DNA from: Bordetella parapertussis
Lineage (GTDB): Bacteria; Pseudomonadota; Gammaproteobacteria; Burkholderiales; Burkholderiaceae_C
Assembly (NCBI GenBank): GCA_945878065.1
Contig: CAMDXA010000011.1
Location: 1 to 59,634 of the forward strand
Length of the DNA: 59,634 nucleotides
Direction of reading: 5' to 3'
Below the pieces are notes generated by a model, which saw only the letters and a program-made list of their open reading frames with translations, was not told the origin of the DNA and ran no database searches. Numbering within the stretch: position 1 is the first letter of the stretch; the number at the start of each line of letters is the position of its first letter. This document shows, piece after piece, positions 48,933 to 58,711 of this stretch. Both the position numbers and the translations under genes were made by a program.

Positions 48933-51434
48933 ATGTGCCCGTGTCTTGCGATATCAAGGATTGTCCTGTGTCTGTCTGTCGTTGGACTCTCGCTGGGCAT
49001 GTCCTATGCACAAACCGCCGCGCCACTGTTGCAGTCGGCAGAGGCCGAAGTGCTTTTGGACCTGGACAAGCCACCGGTCTGGGAGGACACACCGCACACC
49101 ATCCGTTCGCCTGCCTTGAGCCTCAAACCCAGCAACGTATTCAACAGCAAACCCGGCGCGTCAGCGCAGCGCAAATCGCCAACCTATATTCAGGCGCAGA
49201 GCATAGACGGGCGCAGCGATTTAGATGTGCAAATGCAAGGTGGCGTCGAAATTCGTCGTGGCAGCCTGTTGATTCGTGCCGACCGTATCGATTACTACCA
49301 ACCTAATGACCAAGTCCGCGCCACAGGCGGTGTGTATATCAACCGCGCCGGCAACCGTTATATGGGCAGCTTGCTAGATATGCAACTAGACGCCATGGAC
49401 GGCTATTTGCTAGACCCCACTTTTTTCTTTTTGCGCGGCAATGGCGAAGGAAGCGCTCAAAAACTTCAATTTATCAATGACAAAAAAGCGGTGGCGACCC
49501 AGGCGCGTTTCACCACCTGCAAACGCAAACCTGGACCAGACTGGTTTCCGGATTGGTTCATGAAAGCCGACCAAATCAGTTTTGACCAAGATGCCAACCA
49601 AGCCGTGGCCACCCATGGCAGCTTGGTGTTTCAAGGCGTGCCAATCTTTTATGCGCCAAGCTTCAGTTTTCCGCTGAACAACGAGCGCAAATCGGGTTTC
49701 TTGCCGCCCACTTTTTCTCTGAACAATTTAGGTGGCGTCGAAATGAGTTTGCCGTATTACTGGAACATCGCGCCGAACCGCGACATGACGGTGACCACAA
49801 CCCCGATGACGCAACGCGGTGTGTTGTTCAGTAACGAGTTCAGGTACCTTGAGCGCAAAGAACCGCAAATACCGCTCAAAGGAGTCGCCAGGTTTGACCT
49901 GATGCCTGTCGATAATTTGCGTGGCACCAGCCGTTGGGGCCTGTCTTACCAGCACACGGGCATACCTGATTCGGTCCGCCCCATCGCCTTTAACTTGAAT
50001 GTCAACCGTGTGAGTGACAACAATTACTGGCAAGACTTCACCACCAACACCGCCAATCCCTTGGCTCAACGCGCTCTCAACAACACGGCGAGCGTGGCAT
50101 GGGCCAACGGCAGAATCAGCTCCAGCGTCGCGGTTTCAAAATTGCAAACACTGCAAGGCACTGACGCCACCACTGCCATCGCGCCTTCCTATGACCGGTT
50201 GCCGCAGATCAATGTCAATTATTTGAACCAAGACTGGGGTGGATTTGATTGGTCGGTGAACAGCGAACTCACGCACTTCACCGTCGACCGTGCGTTTTAT
50301 TGTGCTTTTTACCCGACCAGTGCGTATTGCTACCAACCCAACGGTTCGCGCTTGGTGGTCAATAACCAATTGAGCCGACCGTTTATCACGCCCTATGGCT
50401 ACATAACCCCCAAAGTCTTGTTAAACACCAGACATTACCAATATGAAAAGGCCTACTATGGGACCTTTCAACAAAACACCGTGGGCAGTGATGCCTCATC
50501 GGTGGTGGTGCCCTCTTACAGCCTGGACACGGGCGCCATACTAGAGCGGCCCGTGTCTTTGTTTGGCCTGAATTGGAGCCAGACCTTAGAGCCGCGGGCT
50601 TTTTATGTCAAAACCGCCTACCGTTACCAAAGTGATTTGCCCAATTTTGACTCCGGCACCAATGATTACAACTTCGCTTCCGTGTTCACCGAGAACACGT
50701 TTTCGGGTCAAGACCGTATTTCCGATTCGCACACCTTGACCTTGGGCGCCACCTCGCGATTTATCAATCCCGACACCGGCGCAGAAGGTGCGCGGTTTGG
50801 CATTGCTCAGCGCTACCGCTTGAGCGACCAGAATGTGCAGCTCACGCCCACCACCAAGCCGCTGGAAAGCGGTAACAGCGACATTTTGGCGGGCGCCAGT
50901 GTGAATGTGACGCAGCGACTTTCTTTGGACACATTGGTGGACTACAGTGACCAGTACAAACGCTTGGAAAGGCAGTCGGTAGGGGCGCGTTACAACCCCA
51001 GTGGATACCGGGTTTTAAGCGCGGCCTACCGTTTCCAAAGAGAATCCTCTGAAGTGGTGGACATGAGTTGGCAGTGGCCGTTGAACGATTTGTGGCGCGA
51101 TATGGGCATAGACCGGCAGCAAGGACAGGGCTTGGGCGGCGGTCGTCTCTACAGCATAGGCCGTTTCAATTACAGCTTGCTGGAAAAACGCTTGGTCGAA
51201 TCCATGCTGGGCGTGGAATACGATGGCGGTTGCTGGGTCAGCCGTTTTGCTTTGCAGCGCACCCAATTGACCCTGAGCACATCAACCAGCAGCTTGATGT
51301 TCCAATTGGAATTCAATGATTTCTCACGATTGGGATTTGGCAACATGAATGCCGCCAGAGAAAATATTTCTCGCTACCAAAATCTTCGCGAACCATTTCA
51401 GTTCGCGCCCAGCCCTTTTGCCCAATATGATTGA
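48933..51434 (+). CDS. lptD: LPS-assembly protein LptD
   Basis: Outer-membrane translocon that places LPS on the cell surface with LptE. The signal peptide (CLAISRIVLCLSVVGLSLGM, cleavage after SYA) precedes an N-terminal OstA/LptA-like jellyroll with IRADRIDYYQPNDQVRATGG and a C-terminal barrel of about 26 strands. Only one cysteine is seen in the N-domain hinge (TTCKRKPGPDW) and one in the C-terminal pair position (YDGGCWVSRF), versus two each in E. coli. I chose ATG 48933 because it creates the signal peptide; 833 residues. surA overlaps its end. Confidence 0.95.
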   Translation: MCPCLAISRIVLCLSVVGLSLGMSYAQTAAPLLQSAEAEVLLDLDKPPVWEDTPHTIRSPALSLKPSNVFNSKPGASAQRKSPTYIQAQSIDGRSDLDVQMQGGVEIRRGSLLIRADRIDYYQPNDQVRATGGVYINRAGNRYMGSLLDMQLDAMDGYLLDPTFFFLRGNGEGSAQKLQFINDKKAVATQARFTTCKRKPGPDWFPDWFMKADQISFDQDANQAVATHGSLVFQGVPIFYAPSFSFPLNNERKSGFLPPTFSLNNLGGVEMSLPYYWNIAPNRDMTVTTTPMTQRGVLFSNEFRYLERKEPQIPLKGVARFDLMPVDNLRGTSRWGLSYQHTGIPDSVRPIAFNLNVNRVSDNNYWQDFTTNTANPLAQRALNNTASVAWANGRISSSVAVSKLQTLQGTDATTAIAPSYDRLPQINVNYLNQDWGGFDWSVNSELTHFTVDRAFYCAFYPTSAYCYQPNGSRLVVNNQLSRPFITPYGYITPKVLLNTRHYQYEKAYYGTFQQNTVGSDASSVVVPSYSLDTGAILERPVSLFGLNWSQTLEPRAFYVKTAYRYQSDLPNFDSGTNDYNFASVFTENTFSGQDRISDSHTLTLGATSRFINPDTGAEGARFGIAQRYRLSDQNVQLTPTTKPLESGNSDILAGASVNVTQRLSLDTLVDYSDQYKRLERQSVGARYNPSGYRVLSAAYRFQRESSEVVDMSWQWPLNDLWRDMGIDRQQGQGLGGGRLYSIGRFNYSLLEKRLVESMLGVEYDGGCWVSRFALQRTQLTLSTSTSSLMFQLEFNDFSRLGFGNMNAARENISRYQNLREPFQFAPSPFAQYD

Positions 51435-51438
51435 CCCC

Positions 51439-52830
51439 ATGCGCATTTCCTCTCCTCTTCTCACGCTGGCGTTTTTTGTGTGGTGTTTCATGGCTGTCTC
51501 TGGCGTGGCTTTTTCACAGACGCTCAAGCCCACGGCGCCCAAGCCCGGCTCGGAACGTTTGAACTTAAAGCTGGCGCCTGCGCTACCAGCAATTGATCCC
51601 ATGGACGATGATTTGCGTGCGCTTGATTTCATCGTTGCCGTGGTTGACAACGAGCCGATCACCAACCAGGAGGTCAACAACCTGGCCGCCATGGTGGATC
51701 CGGCGGCCAACAAATTGGGCCGTGAAAATTTATTGCGCGAAGCATTGGAAAACCTGATCAATGAATCGGCGCAATTGCAAGTGGCCAGGCAAAGCAATAT
51801 GCAAATCTCCAACGCCGAGTTGCAGCAAGCGATTGAGAGCACGGCAAAGCGCAACCAAATCAACGTGCAAGAGATGCAGCAACGGCTGAACTCTCAAGGT
51901 ATTTCTTGGGAGCGCTACCGCAACCAAATCAAACGCCAGATGCTGCTGCAACGGGTGCGTGAAAGAGAAGTCTCCAGCCGCATCAAAATCCAAGACCATG
52001 AGGTCGAGGCGTATTTACAAGAAAATAGCAAAGAAGCGGACACCAGCAAAGCAGACATTCACATTGCACACATTCTGATATCGGTGTCTGAAAAAGCATC
52101 ACCAGACGAACTGACTTTGGCGATGAGCAAGGCTGAAGAGGCATTGCGCTTGGCCAAGTCGGGTGAGGACTTTGGCAAACTGGCGGCCAAATTCTCACAA
52201 GCACCCGATCGTGCCAATGGCGGACAACTCGGCTTGCGCAGCCCAGACCGTTACCCCGCCTTGTTTGTGGATGCCGTCATGCCGCTGCCAGTAGGCGGAC
52301 TGGCCGGGCCGATCCGCTCTGGCGCAGGTTTGCATGTGCTCAAACTATTGGAGCGCCAATCGCCCAATGCCTTGCCCTCTACGATCACGCAAACACGCGC
52401 CAGACACATTCTGCTCAGGCCGGGCAACCAACTCAGTCAAGATGCGGCCCGCGCCCAGTTGGCGGGTTTCAGAAAAGAGATTGAATCCGGCGCGGCCAAG
52501 TTTGAAGAGTTGGCAAAGCAACACTCACAAGATGCCAGCGCCACCCAAGGCGGCGACTTGGGCTGGGCCAACCCGGGCGCCATGGTGCCTGAGTTCGAAA
52601 AAGTCATGGATGTATTGCAACTGGGTGAAATCAGCGATCCCTTGGTGTCGCGCTTTGGGGTGCACTTGGTACAGGTATTGGAGCGTCGCGAAGAACCGCT
52701 GACCATCCGCGACAAGCAAGACATGGCGCGAAATATTCTGCGCGAGCGCAAGTTTGATGACACCATGAAAAACTGGGAACGAGAAATCCGCGGGCGCGCA
52801 TATGTGGAATACCGTGATCCGCCGCAGTGA
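51439..52830 (+). CDS. surA: Periplasmic chaperone/peptidyl-prolyl isomerase SurA
   Basis: Chaperone for outer-membrane proteins such as LptD. The signal peptide ends VAFSQT; an N-domain with IVAVVDNEPITNQEVNNLA follows; two parvulin domains start near residues 205 (HIAHILISVSEKASPDE) and 317 (TRARHILLRPGNQLSQDA), each with the GG(Q/D)LG turn, and the C-domain ends near 463. The ATG at 51439 is 5 bp past the lptD stop; ATG 51427 overlaps lptD and is an alternative. Neither has a Shine-Dalgarno, so coupling to lptD translation is likely. Confidence 0.95.
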   Translation: MRISSPLLTLAFFVWCFMAVSGVAFSQTLKPTAPKPGSERLNLKLAPALPAIDPMDDDLRALDFIVAVVDNEPITNQEVNNLAAMVDPAANKLGRENLLREALENLINESAQLQVARQSNMQISNAELQQAIESTAKRNQINVQEMQQRLNSQGISWERYRNQIKRQMLLQRVREREVSSRIKIQDHEVEAYLQENSKEADTSKADIHIAHILISVSEKASPDELTLAMSKAEEALRLAKSGEDFGKLAAKFSQAPDRANGGQLGLRSPDRYPALFVDAVMPLPVGGLAGPIRSGAGLHVLKLLERQSPNALPSTITQTRARHILLRPGNQLSQDAARAQLAGFRKEIESGAAKFEELAKQHSQDASATQGGDLGWANPGAMVPEFEKVMDVLQLGEISDPLVSRFGVHLVQVLERREEPLTIRDKQDMARNILRERKFDDTMKNWEREIRGRAYVEYRDPPQ

Positions 52831-52845
52831 TCGTTTAGCCCGGCC

Positions 52846-53637
52846 ATGACACAACACCAAGCGCGCAAACGCTTTGGTCAGCATTTTCTGACAGACACCG
52901 CGGTCATTGAGCAAATTGTTCAGTCGATCGCCCCACACGCGGGCGAGGCCATGGTTGAAATCGGCCCCGGCTTGGCCGCCATGACACAACCGCTGGTTGA
53001 ACGACTCGGGCATTTGCATGTGATCGAACTCGACCGCGACCTGGCCCGTCGTTTGCGCCTGCATCCCAGTTTGCAGGTCATTGAATCTGATGTGTTGAAC
53101 GTCGATTTCACCGCATTGGCCGCCCGCCTAGCGGTGCCGCGCTTGCGGGTGGTGGGGAATTTGCCCTACAACATTTCCACGCCCATACTGTTTCATTTGC
53201 TTGACCATGTGTCGGCCGTGGCGGACCAGCATTTCATGCTGCAAAAGGAAGTGGTGCAGCGCATGGTTGCCGCACCCAGCACCGCGCACTATGGGCGCTT
53301 GAGTGTGATGTTGCAGTGGCGTTATGACATGGAGATGTTGATGCTCGTGGGGCCGCAAGCATTCGATCCGCCGCCGCGCGTCGACAGCGCCATTGTGCGC
53401 ATGCTGCCTTTTTCTCAGGCCGCACAAGTCAACCAAGACTTACTTAGCGAATTGGTGCAGGTGGCTTTCAGCCAGCGGCGTAAATTGCTGCGCCACACCT
53501 TGGGCCGGTGGTTAGAGTCCAAAGGGTTTGACGGTTTGTTTGATGTGCAGCGCCGCGCCGAGGAGGTGCCCGTGGCCCAGTACCTGAGCCTTGCCCAACA
53601 ACTCAGCCAGTCAATGGTGTCAAGCCAAGCCGAGTGA
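52846..53637 (+). CDS. rsmA: 16S rRNA (adenine-1518/1519-N6)-dimethyltransferase RsmA (KsgA)
   Basis: Dimethylates two adenosines near the 3' end of 16S rRNA. The 263 residues show [15 protein letters not shown], the SAM motif [14 protein letters not shown] and the catalytic motif [19 protein letters not shown]. It follows surA by 15 bp. pdxA, often between surA and rsmA in gammaproteobacteria, is absent. The end overlaps the convergent acyl-CoA ligase by 18 bp. Confidence 0.97.
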   Translation: MTQHQARKRFGQHFLTDTAVIEQIVQSIAPHAGEAMVEIGPGLAAMTQPLVERLGHLHVIELDRDLARRLRLHPSLQVIESDVLNVDFTALAARLAVPRLRVVGNLPYNISTPILFHLLDHVSAVADQHFMLQKEVVQRMVAAPSTAHYGRLSVMLQWRYDMEMLMLVGPQAFDPPPRVDSAIVRMLPFSQAAQVNQDLLSELVQVAFSQRRKLLRHTLGRWLESKGFDGLFDVQRRAEEVPVAQYLSLAQQLSQSMVSSQAE

Positions 53638-55245
53638 CTGCAGCAGTTGTTCACGCATCAAGCGTTTCATCAATTTTCCATTGGCATTGCGCGGCAAGGC
53701 ATCGCTCACAATGGTGTAGCTTTCAGGGACTTTTTCGCGCGACAAACGGCTGCTGCAAAACCCGCTCAATGCGTCTGCGTCAACGGGTTCACGCACACTG
53801 ACAAAAGCATGCACGCGTTCACCTAACACCGCGCAGGGTTTGGCCACAATGGCGCATTCCACCACCGCAGGGTGTTGGTACAAGGTATTTTCTACTTCGA
53901 TGCAATAAATTTTGTAGCCACCGCGGTTGAGCATGTCTTTTTTGCGGTCCAAGATGCGTACATAGCCTTGGGCATCAATGCTTCCCATGTCACCCGATTT
54001 CCAGAAGCCGTCGACGAATTCTTTGGCCGTGGCCTCGGGGTTGGTCCAATAACCGGCCACCACCATCGGACCTTTGATGCAGATCTCTCCCATGCTGCCG
54101 GCGGGTAATTCTTGGCCGTCGTCGTCGACCACTTTCATATCAGCACAGACCACCGCTTGCCCGACCGTGTCGTTATGCCGTTGAGTCATGCCCGGCGGCA
54201 TGATGGTGGCGGGCGAGGTGGTTTCGGTGGCGCCATAGCAATTCATCAACACCAGTTGCGGTTGCGTTTGTGCCAGCGCCTCAATGCTGGCCACGGGCAT
54301 GGGCGCACCGCCATAGGCACCTACCCGCCAGTGCTGCAAATCCGTCGCGCTGAAATCGGGTTGCAGCAGACACAGGTTGTACATCGCCGGCACCATCAAA
54401 CTGTGTGTCATGTGTTCGCGTTGCGCCAGTTGTAAAAATTTAGGGGCTTTGAACACCGGCATGATCACCAGCTTGGCGGCGCAATGCAACATAGTGGCCA
54501 CCAAAGCCACCAAGCCCGTGACATGGCTGAGCGGGACAGCGGCAATGCTCACATCATCCGGTCCCAAGCCCATGCCCGCTTGAAAATGCATGCATGAATG
54601 GACCATGCCCAAATGACTGAGCATGGCACCTTTGGGGCGACCCGTGGTGCCCGAGGTGTAGAGAATGACCGCCGTGTCTTCTTCACGAACGGGAACAACT
54701 TCGTCAAGCACATCAGCGCCACGCATTTCCGTCCAGGACAGTGAGCCGGGGCATGGCGCCACCGCTACACGCCAGCGCAAGCTGGGCATGTCTGACGCTG
54801 CGGGCAAGAGGTCTGACAACTCGGGCTCATGCACCAGCATGACTGCGGCGCAGTGTTCCAACATGTAGTGCAAGCCCGGGGCTTGTTCCCGAATACTCAT
54901 CGGGACCGTGATGGCGCCCAGCCGCGTGGCCGCGAGCAGACACAGCACAAACTCGACGCGGTTGCCCAGCAGCAGGGCAATCCGGTCCCCGGCTTGCACA
55001 CCCAGTGCGCGCCAAGCCGCGGCCAATTGGCCCACACGCTGGTTCAGTTGCGCATAGGTCAGACGCGTGTCTTCACACACCAAGGCCTCAGCCTGTGGGC
55101 GGCTGGCAACCGCGTTGGCCAGCAGCGCATGCAAACTGCGCGGCCTGTCGGCAAAGCAACGCAGCGTTCGGGGTGGCTGGAAATGCTGCTCCAGTTGTTG
55201 CGGCGGCCAATGCACCTGAAAGTCAGTCAAGGGTAGAGTTGTCAC
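53620..55245 (-). CDS. Acyl-CoA synthetase (class I adenylate-forming enzyme)
   Basis: 541-residue ATP-dependent acyl/aryl-CoA ligase. The P-loop [18 protein letters not shown] (near residue 205), [15 protein letters not shown] [38 protein letters not shown] and [21 protein letters not shown], and a C-terminal lysine in [14 protein letters not shown] are all present. Substrate is not evident; fatty, aryl or other carboxylic acids are possible. The start is GTG 55245, 41 bp past the pckG stop; a longer in-frame reading overlaps pckG and lacks family similarity. It converges on rsmA. Confidence 0.9.
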   Translation of the reverse strand: MTTLPLTDFQVHWPPQQLEQHFQPPRTLRCFADRPRSLHALLANAVASRPQAEALVCEDTRLTYAQLNQRVGQLAAAWRALGVQAGDRIALLLGNRVEFVLCLLAATRLGAITVPMSIREQAPGLHYMLEHCAAVMLVHEPELSDLLPAASDMPSLRWRVAVAPCPGSLSWTEMRGADVLDEVVPVREEDTAVILYTSGTTGRPKGAMLSHLGMVHSCMHFQAGMGLGPDDVSIAAVPLSHVTGLVALVATMLHCAAKLVIMPVFKAPKFLQLAQREHMTHSLMVPAMYNLCLLQPDFSATDLQHWRVGAYGGAPMPVASIEALAQTQPQLVLMNCYGATETTSPATIMPPGMTQRHNDTVGQAVVCADMKVVDDDGQELPAGSMGEICIKGPMVVAGYWTNPEATAKEFVDGFWKSGDMGSIDAQGYVRILDRKKDMLNRGGYKIYCIEVENTLYQHPAVVECAIVAKPCAVLGERVHAFVSVREPVDADALSGFCSSRLSREKVPESYTIVSDALPRNANGKLMKRLMREQLLQSLGLA

Positions 55246-55285
55246 AAAAAAATGGACGGTAGTTGGTCTGACATGCGCATGCTTT

Positions 55286-57118
55286 TCAGGCGTTGAGCCG
55301 CAAGGCGATCGCGTTTTTGGTGGCGGGTAACTCGGCCGGTAGGTGGTAAGCCAGTTGCGTGAACAACACTTCATGCAACTTCAACTCTTCCACCCAAGCG
55401 GCCTTGTCGATGTGGGTCACGGTTTGGAATTGCGCAGGTGTGAAATCCAAACCTGTCCAGGTGATTTCCTCGTAGGCCGGGCTGATGCCAAACACGTTTT
55501 CACGACCTTTGGCGGAGCCCTCAATGCGGTCGATCATCCACTTCAGAACACGCATGTTTTCGCCGTAACCCGGCCAGACAAACTTGCCGTCGTCGCCTTT
55601 GCGGAACCAGTTGACGCAGAAAATCGCAGGCAAGGTCGCGCCCGTGTTTTTGAGTGTGTCGCCCATGTTCAGCCAGTGCTGGAAATAGTCGCTCATGTTG
55701 TAGCCCATGAACGGCAGCATGGCGAACGGGTCGCGTCGCACCACGCCTTGTTGACCGGCGGCGGCGGCGGTGGTTTCCGAGCCCATGGTGGCCGCCATGT
55801 ACACGCCTTCGGTCCAGTTACGCGCTTGCGTGACCAATGGCACGGTGGTGGAACGGCGTCCGCCAAAAATGAACGCATCAATTTTCACGCCGTGTGCGTC
55901 GTCCCAGGCGCTGTCGAGCGCCGGGTTGTTGGTCGCGGCCACAGTGAACCGCGCGTTCGGGTGCGCGGCTTTGGCGCCGGTTTCTTTGGCAATCGCAGGT
56001 GTCCAGTCTTTGCCCTGCCAATCGATCAGGTGATCCGGCATGTGTCCGGTGTCTTTTTCCATGCCTTCCCACCAAACGTCGCCGTCGTCGGTCAAAGCCA
56101 CATTGGTGAAGATGACGTTTTTATCCAGGCTGGCCATGCAATTGGGGTTGGTGTGGAAATTGGTACCGGGCGCGACGCCGAAGTAACCGGCCTCGGGGTT
56201 GATGGCGCGCAATTCGCCATTGCTGCTGGGCTTGATCCAGGCGATGTCGTCGCCGATGGTGGTGACCTTCCAGCCGTCGAAACCGGCGGGCGGCACCAGC
56301 ATGGAGAAATTGGTCTTGCCGCAAGCGCTGGGGAAGGCCGCTGCCACATGGAATTTTTTGCCTTGCGGGTTGGTCAGGCCCAGGATGAGCATGTGCTCGG
56401 CCAGCCAGCCCTGGTCGCGTCCCATGTTGGAAGCGATGCGCAGCGCAAAACATTTTTTGCCCAGCAAAGCATTGCCGCCGTAGCCCGATCCGTAAGACCA
56501 GATTTCGCGGGTTTGCGGGTAATGCACGATGTACTTGGTGCTGTTGCAGGGCCAGGGCACGTCTTTTTGCCCGGCGGCCAACGGCGCACCGACGGTGTGA
56601 ACGCAAGGTACAAAGTCACCATCTTCACCCAGCACATCGAACACCGCTTTGCCCATGCGGGTCATGATGCGCTGGTTCACCGCCACGTAAGCGCTGTCAG
56701 ACAATTCGATACCGATGTGGGCGATGGGCGAGCCCAGCGGGCCCATGCTGAACGGCACCACATACATGGTGCGCCCTTTCATGCACCCGTCAAACAAAGG
56801 CTGCAAAGTGTCGCGCATTTCGGCGGGGGCCATCCAGTTATTGGTCGGACCGGCGTCTTCTTTTTTCTCGGAACAAATATAGGTGCGGTCTTCTACCCGT
56901 GCCACGTCGCTGGGGTCGGAGCAGGCCAAAAAGGAATTGGGGCGTTTGGCCGGGTTGAGCTTTTTGAACGTACCGGCGTCGACCAATTGCTGGCACAGGC
57001 GCTGGTACTCTTCTTCACTGCCGTCACACCAATAGACCTGGTCGGGTTTGCACAAGGCGACCATTTCATTGACCCAGGCAATGAGCCGGGGGTGCTTGAC
57101 ATAAGCGGGTGAATTCAT
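55286..57118 (-). CDS. pckG: Phosphoenolpyruvate carboxykinase (GTP)
   Basis: Converts oxaloacetate to PEP in gluconeogenesis, using GTP. The 610 residues carry the P-loop/reactive-cysteine motif [16 protein letters not shown], the metal site [12 protein letters not shown] and [12 protein letters not shown]. The GTP type (PF00821-like) is recognised by the ACGKTN motif and the length; ATP-type PckA is shorter and lacks it. ATG 57118 has GAGGAG seven bases upstream. Together with MaeB, Gap and Pgi here it outlines a gluconeogenic route. Confidence 0.97.
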   Translation of the reverse strand: MNSPAYVKHPRLIAWVNEMVALCKPDQVYWCDGSEEEYQRLCQQLVDAGTFKKLNPAKRPNSFLACSDPSDVARVEDRTYICSEKKEDAGPTNNWMAPAEMRDTLQPLFDGCMKGRTMYVVPFSMGPLGSPIAHIGIELSDSAYVAVNQRIMTRMGKAVFDVLGEDGDFVPCVHTVGAPLAAGQKDVPWPCNSTKYIVHYPQTREIWSYGSGYGGNALLGKKCFALRIASNMGRDQGWLAEHMLILGLTNPQGKKFHVAAAFPSACGKTNFSMLVPPAGFDGWKVTTIGDDIAWIKPSSNGELRAINPEAGYFGVAPGTNFHTNPNCMASLDKNVIFTNVALTDDGDVWWEGMEKDTGHMPDHLIDWQGKDWTPAIAKETGAKAAHPNARFTVAATNNPALDSAWDDAHGVKIDAFIFGGRRSTTVPLVTQARNWTEGVYMAATMGSETTAAAAGQQGVVRRDPFAMLPFMGYNMSDYFQHWLNMGDTLKNTGATLPAIFCVNWFRKGDDGKFVWPGYGENMRVLKWMIDRIEGSAKGRENVFGISPAYEEITWTGLDFTPAQFQTVTHIDKAAWVEELKLHEVLFTQLAYHLPAELPATKNAIALRLNA

Positions 57119-57297
57119 CTGACACTCCTCATTCAAAAAATTAAGGTCAGTACCTTTGGAAAAGGCACTGACCTCAATCCTTTGAAGCGGTCCGTGTCAC
57201 AGGCAGCAAGGCATTCTAAAAATCCAGGGCGAGCGCGCCGGTCATCTGTGTAACAACAGCAACTGCAAGCTGCACATTAATTCTGTCGCTGAAAGTC

Positions 57298-57320
57298 AAA
57301 AAACGCCCGCAGGGCGTTTT
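57298..57320 (-). terminator. Intrinsic terminator of the small membrane protein gene
   Basis: AAAACGCCC (57300-57308), GCA loop, GGGCGTTTT (57312-57320). On the minus strand the GGGCG stem is followed by six T residues. It lies 40 bp past the stop at 57360. Confidence 0.85.
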
Positions 57321-57359
57321 GACCAAAAGAATGCTGTCACTTGGCCGCCCGCAAGGCGG

Positions 57360-57497
57360 TCAGGCCATGAATATCGCAATGAATGCCAGCATGAAAATCA
57401 AGACAGCACCGCCAATAGGCAACACGAAGTGCATCAAGGGAACTATGGACTCTACAACGTCTTCTTCAGGTTGCGGGGCCGGGGAATGGTCGGACAT
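57360..57497 (-). CDS. Small single-pass membrane protein of unknown function (45 aa)
   Basis: 45 residues: an acidic, proline-containing N-terminal part (MSDHSPAPQPEEDVVESIVP), then one long hydrophobic helix (HFVLPIGGAVLIFMLAFIAI) ending FMA. AAGGAAG lies at good spacing before ATG 57497, and a strong terminator follows, so it is a genuine single-gene unit. It lies between pckG and the MetH domain gene, both read away from or across it independently. No function is recognised; it may be a small respiratory-complex or transporter accessory peptide, but that is a guess. Confidence 0.75.
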   Translation of the reverse strand: MSDHSPAPQPEEDVVESIVPLMHFVLPIGGAVLIFMLAFIAIFMA

Positions 57498-57634
57498 GGT
57501 GGCTTCCTTGGGTTCAAAAATTGAAGGCCATTCTAAGACACCCATGCTGACCACAAACTGTCTGTGAGAATACGGGTTTTGTTGCGCCGCCTGTCGAAGC
57601 TGGCAGTGCATTTTCCTTTTCTCTAGGCCACCTT

Positions 57635-58711
57635 ATGCGCGTTCTTGCACCTCAGCCATTCACCCGCGGCCAGGCCTTGCCTGGTATTTTGAACACGCGC
57701 ATCGCCATTTTGGACGGCGCCATGGGCACCATGATCCAGCGCTTTAAATTGACCGAGGCACAGTACCGGGGTGAGGGCGGAGCGAACGAAATGTATGCGC
57801 GTTTTCGTGAGTTTCCAAGAGACATCAAAGGCAACAACGAATTGCTCAGCCTGACCCGACCGGACATCATTCGCGATATCCATGAAGGCTATCTGGCCGC
57901 CGGGGCAGATTTGATCGAGACCAATACCTTTGGCGCGACCACCATCGCCCAGGCAGATTACGACATGGCCGATCTGGCTGATGAAATGAACCTGGCCTCG
58001 GCGCGCATTGCCCGCGCCGCCTGCGACAAATATTCCACCCCAGACAAGCCGCGTTTTGCCGCGGGGGCGCTCGGGCCCACGCCGAAAACCGCCAGCATCA
58101 GCCCGGACGTGAACGACCCCGGCGCGCGCAATATCCATTTTGAAGCCTTGCGTGTGGCTTACCTGGCGCAAGTCAGGGCCTTGGTTGAAGGCGGTGTGGA
58201 CCTGCTCTTGCTAGAGACTATTTTTGATACGCTCAATGCCAAAGCCGCGTTGTTTGCGATTGACGAGTATTTCGAAGAAAGCGGCGAGCGTTTGCCATTG
58301 ATCATCAGCGGAACCGTGACGGACGCGTCGGGCCGGATTTTGAGCGGTCAAACCGTGACTGCGTTTTGGCACAGTGTGCGCCACGCCAATCCCTTGGCGA
58401 TTGGCCTCAACTGTGCGCTGGGTGCGGCGCTGATGCGCCCGTATATCCAAGAGCTGGCCAAGGTGGCCGGTGACACCTTCATCAGTTGCTACCCGAACGC
58501 CGGTTTGCCCAATCCGATGAGCGATACCGGTTTTGATGAAACGCCTGAAGTCACCAGCCGCTTGTTGCATGAATTCGCGGCAGAGGGCTTGGTCAATATT
58601 GTCGGCGGCTGTTGCGGTACCACACCGCAACATATCCAGGCCATTGGTGACGCGGTCACACCTTTGCGTCCGCGCGGCATTCACCGCGCCGTGTTTCCAC
58701 AGGCGGCTTAA
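57635..58711 (+). CDS. metH: Homocysteine S-methyltransferase domain of methionine synthase (MetH N-terminal part, stand-alone)
   Basis: 358 residues equal to the first domain of cobalamin-dependent methionine synthase: N-terminal [20 protein letters not shown], then [14 protein letters not shown] and [13 protein letters not shown], whose three cysteines bind the zinc that activates homocysteine. The folate-, cobalamin- and reactivation domains are absent, and the frame ends cleanly at 58711 before pgi. In several betaproteobacteria MetH is split in two adjacent genes; here no second half follows in the window. I saw no cobalamin or SAH riboswitch in the 137-bp leader. Confidence 0.93.
   Translation: MRVLAPQPFTRGQALPGILNTRIAILDGAMGTMIQRFKLTEAQYRGEGGANEMYARFREFPRDIKGNNELLSLTRPDIIRDIHEGYLAAGADLIETNTFGATTIAQADYDMADLADEMNLASARIARAACDKYSTPDKPRFAAGALGPTPKTASISPDVNDPGARNIHFEALRVAYLAQVRALVEGGVDLLLLETIFDTLNAKAALFAIDEYFEESGERLPLIISGTVTDASGRILSGQTVTAFWHSVRHANPLAIGLNCALGAALMRPYIQELAKVAGDTFISCYPNAGLPNPMSDTGFDETPEVTSRLLHEFAAEGLVNIVGGCCGTTPQHIQAIGDAVTPLRPRGIHRAVFPQAA

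Noticed and set aside
55246..55374. N-terminal extension of the acyl-CoA ligase frame
   Set aside because: It overlaps the 3' end of pckG and is unlike known ligases; the GTG at 55245 gives a normal size.
55343..57112. 589-codon open frame on the plus strand
   Set aside because: It is antisense to pckG over its whole length; pckG has all family motifs and a good start. The frame has no recognisable domain.
57498..57634. Possible cobalamin or SAH riboswitch ahead of the MetH domain gene
   Set aside because: I looked for a B12 box-like GC-rich motif and for SAH-riboswitch-like pairing and saw neither; the leader is also short.
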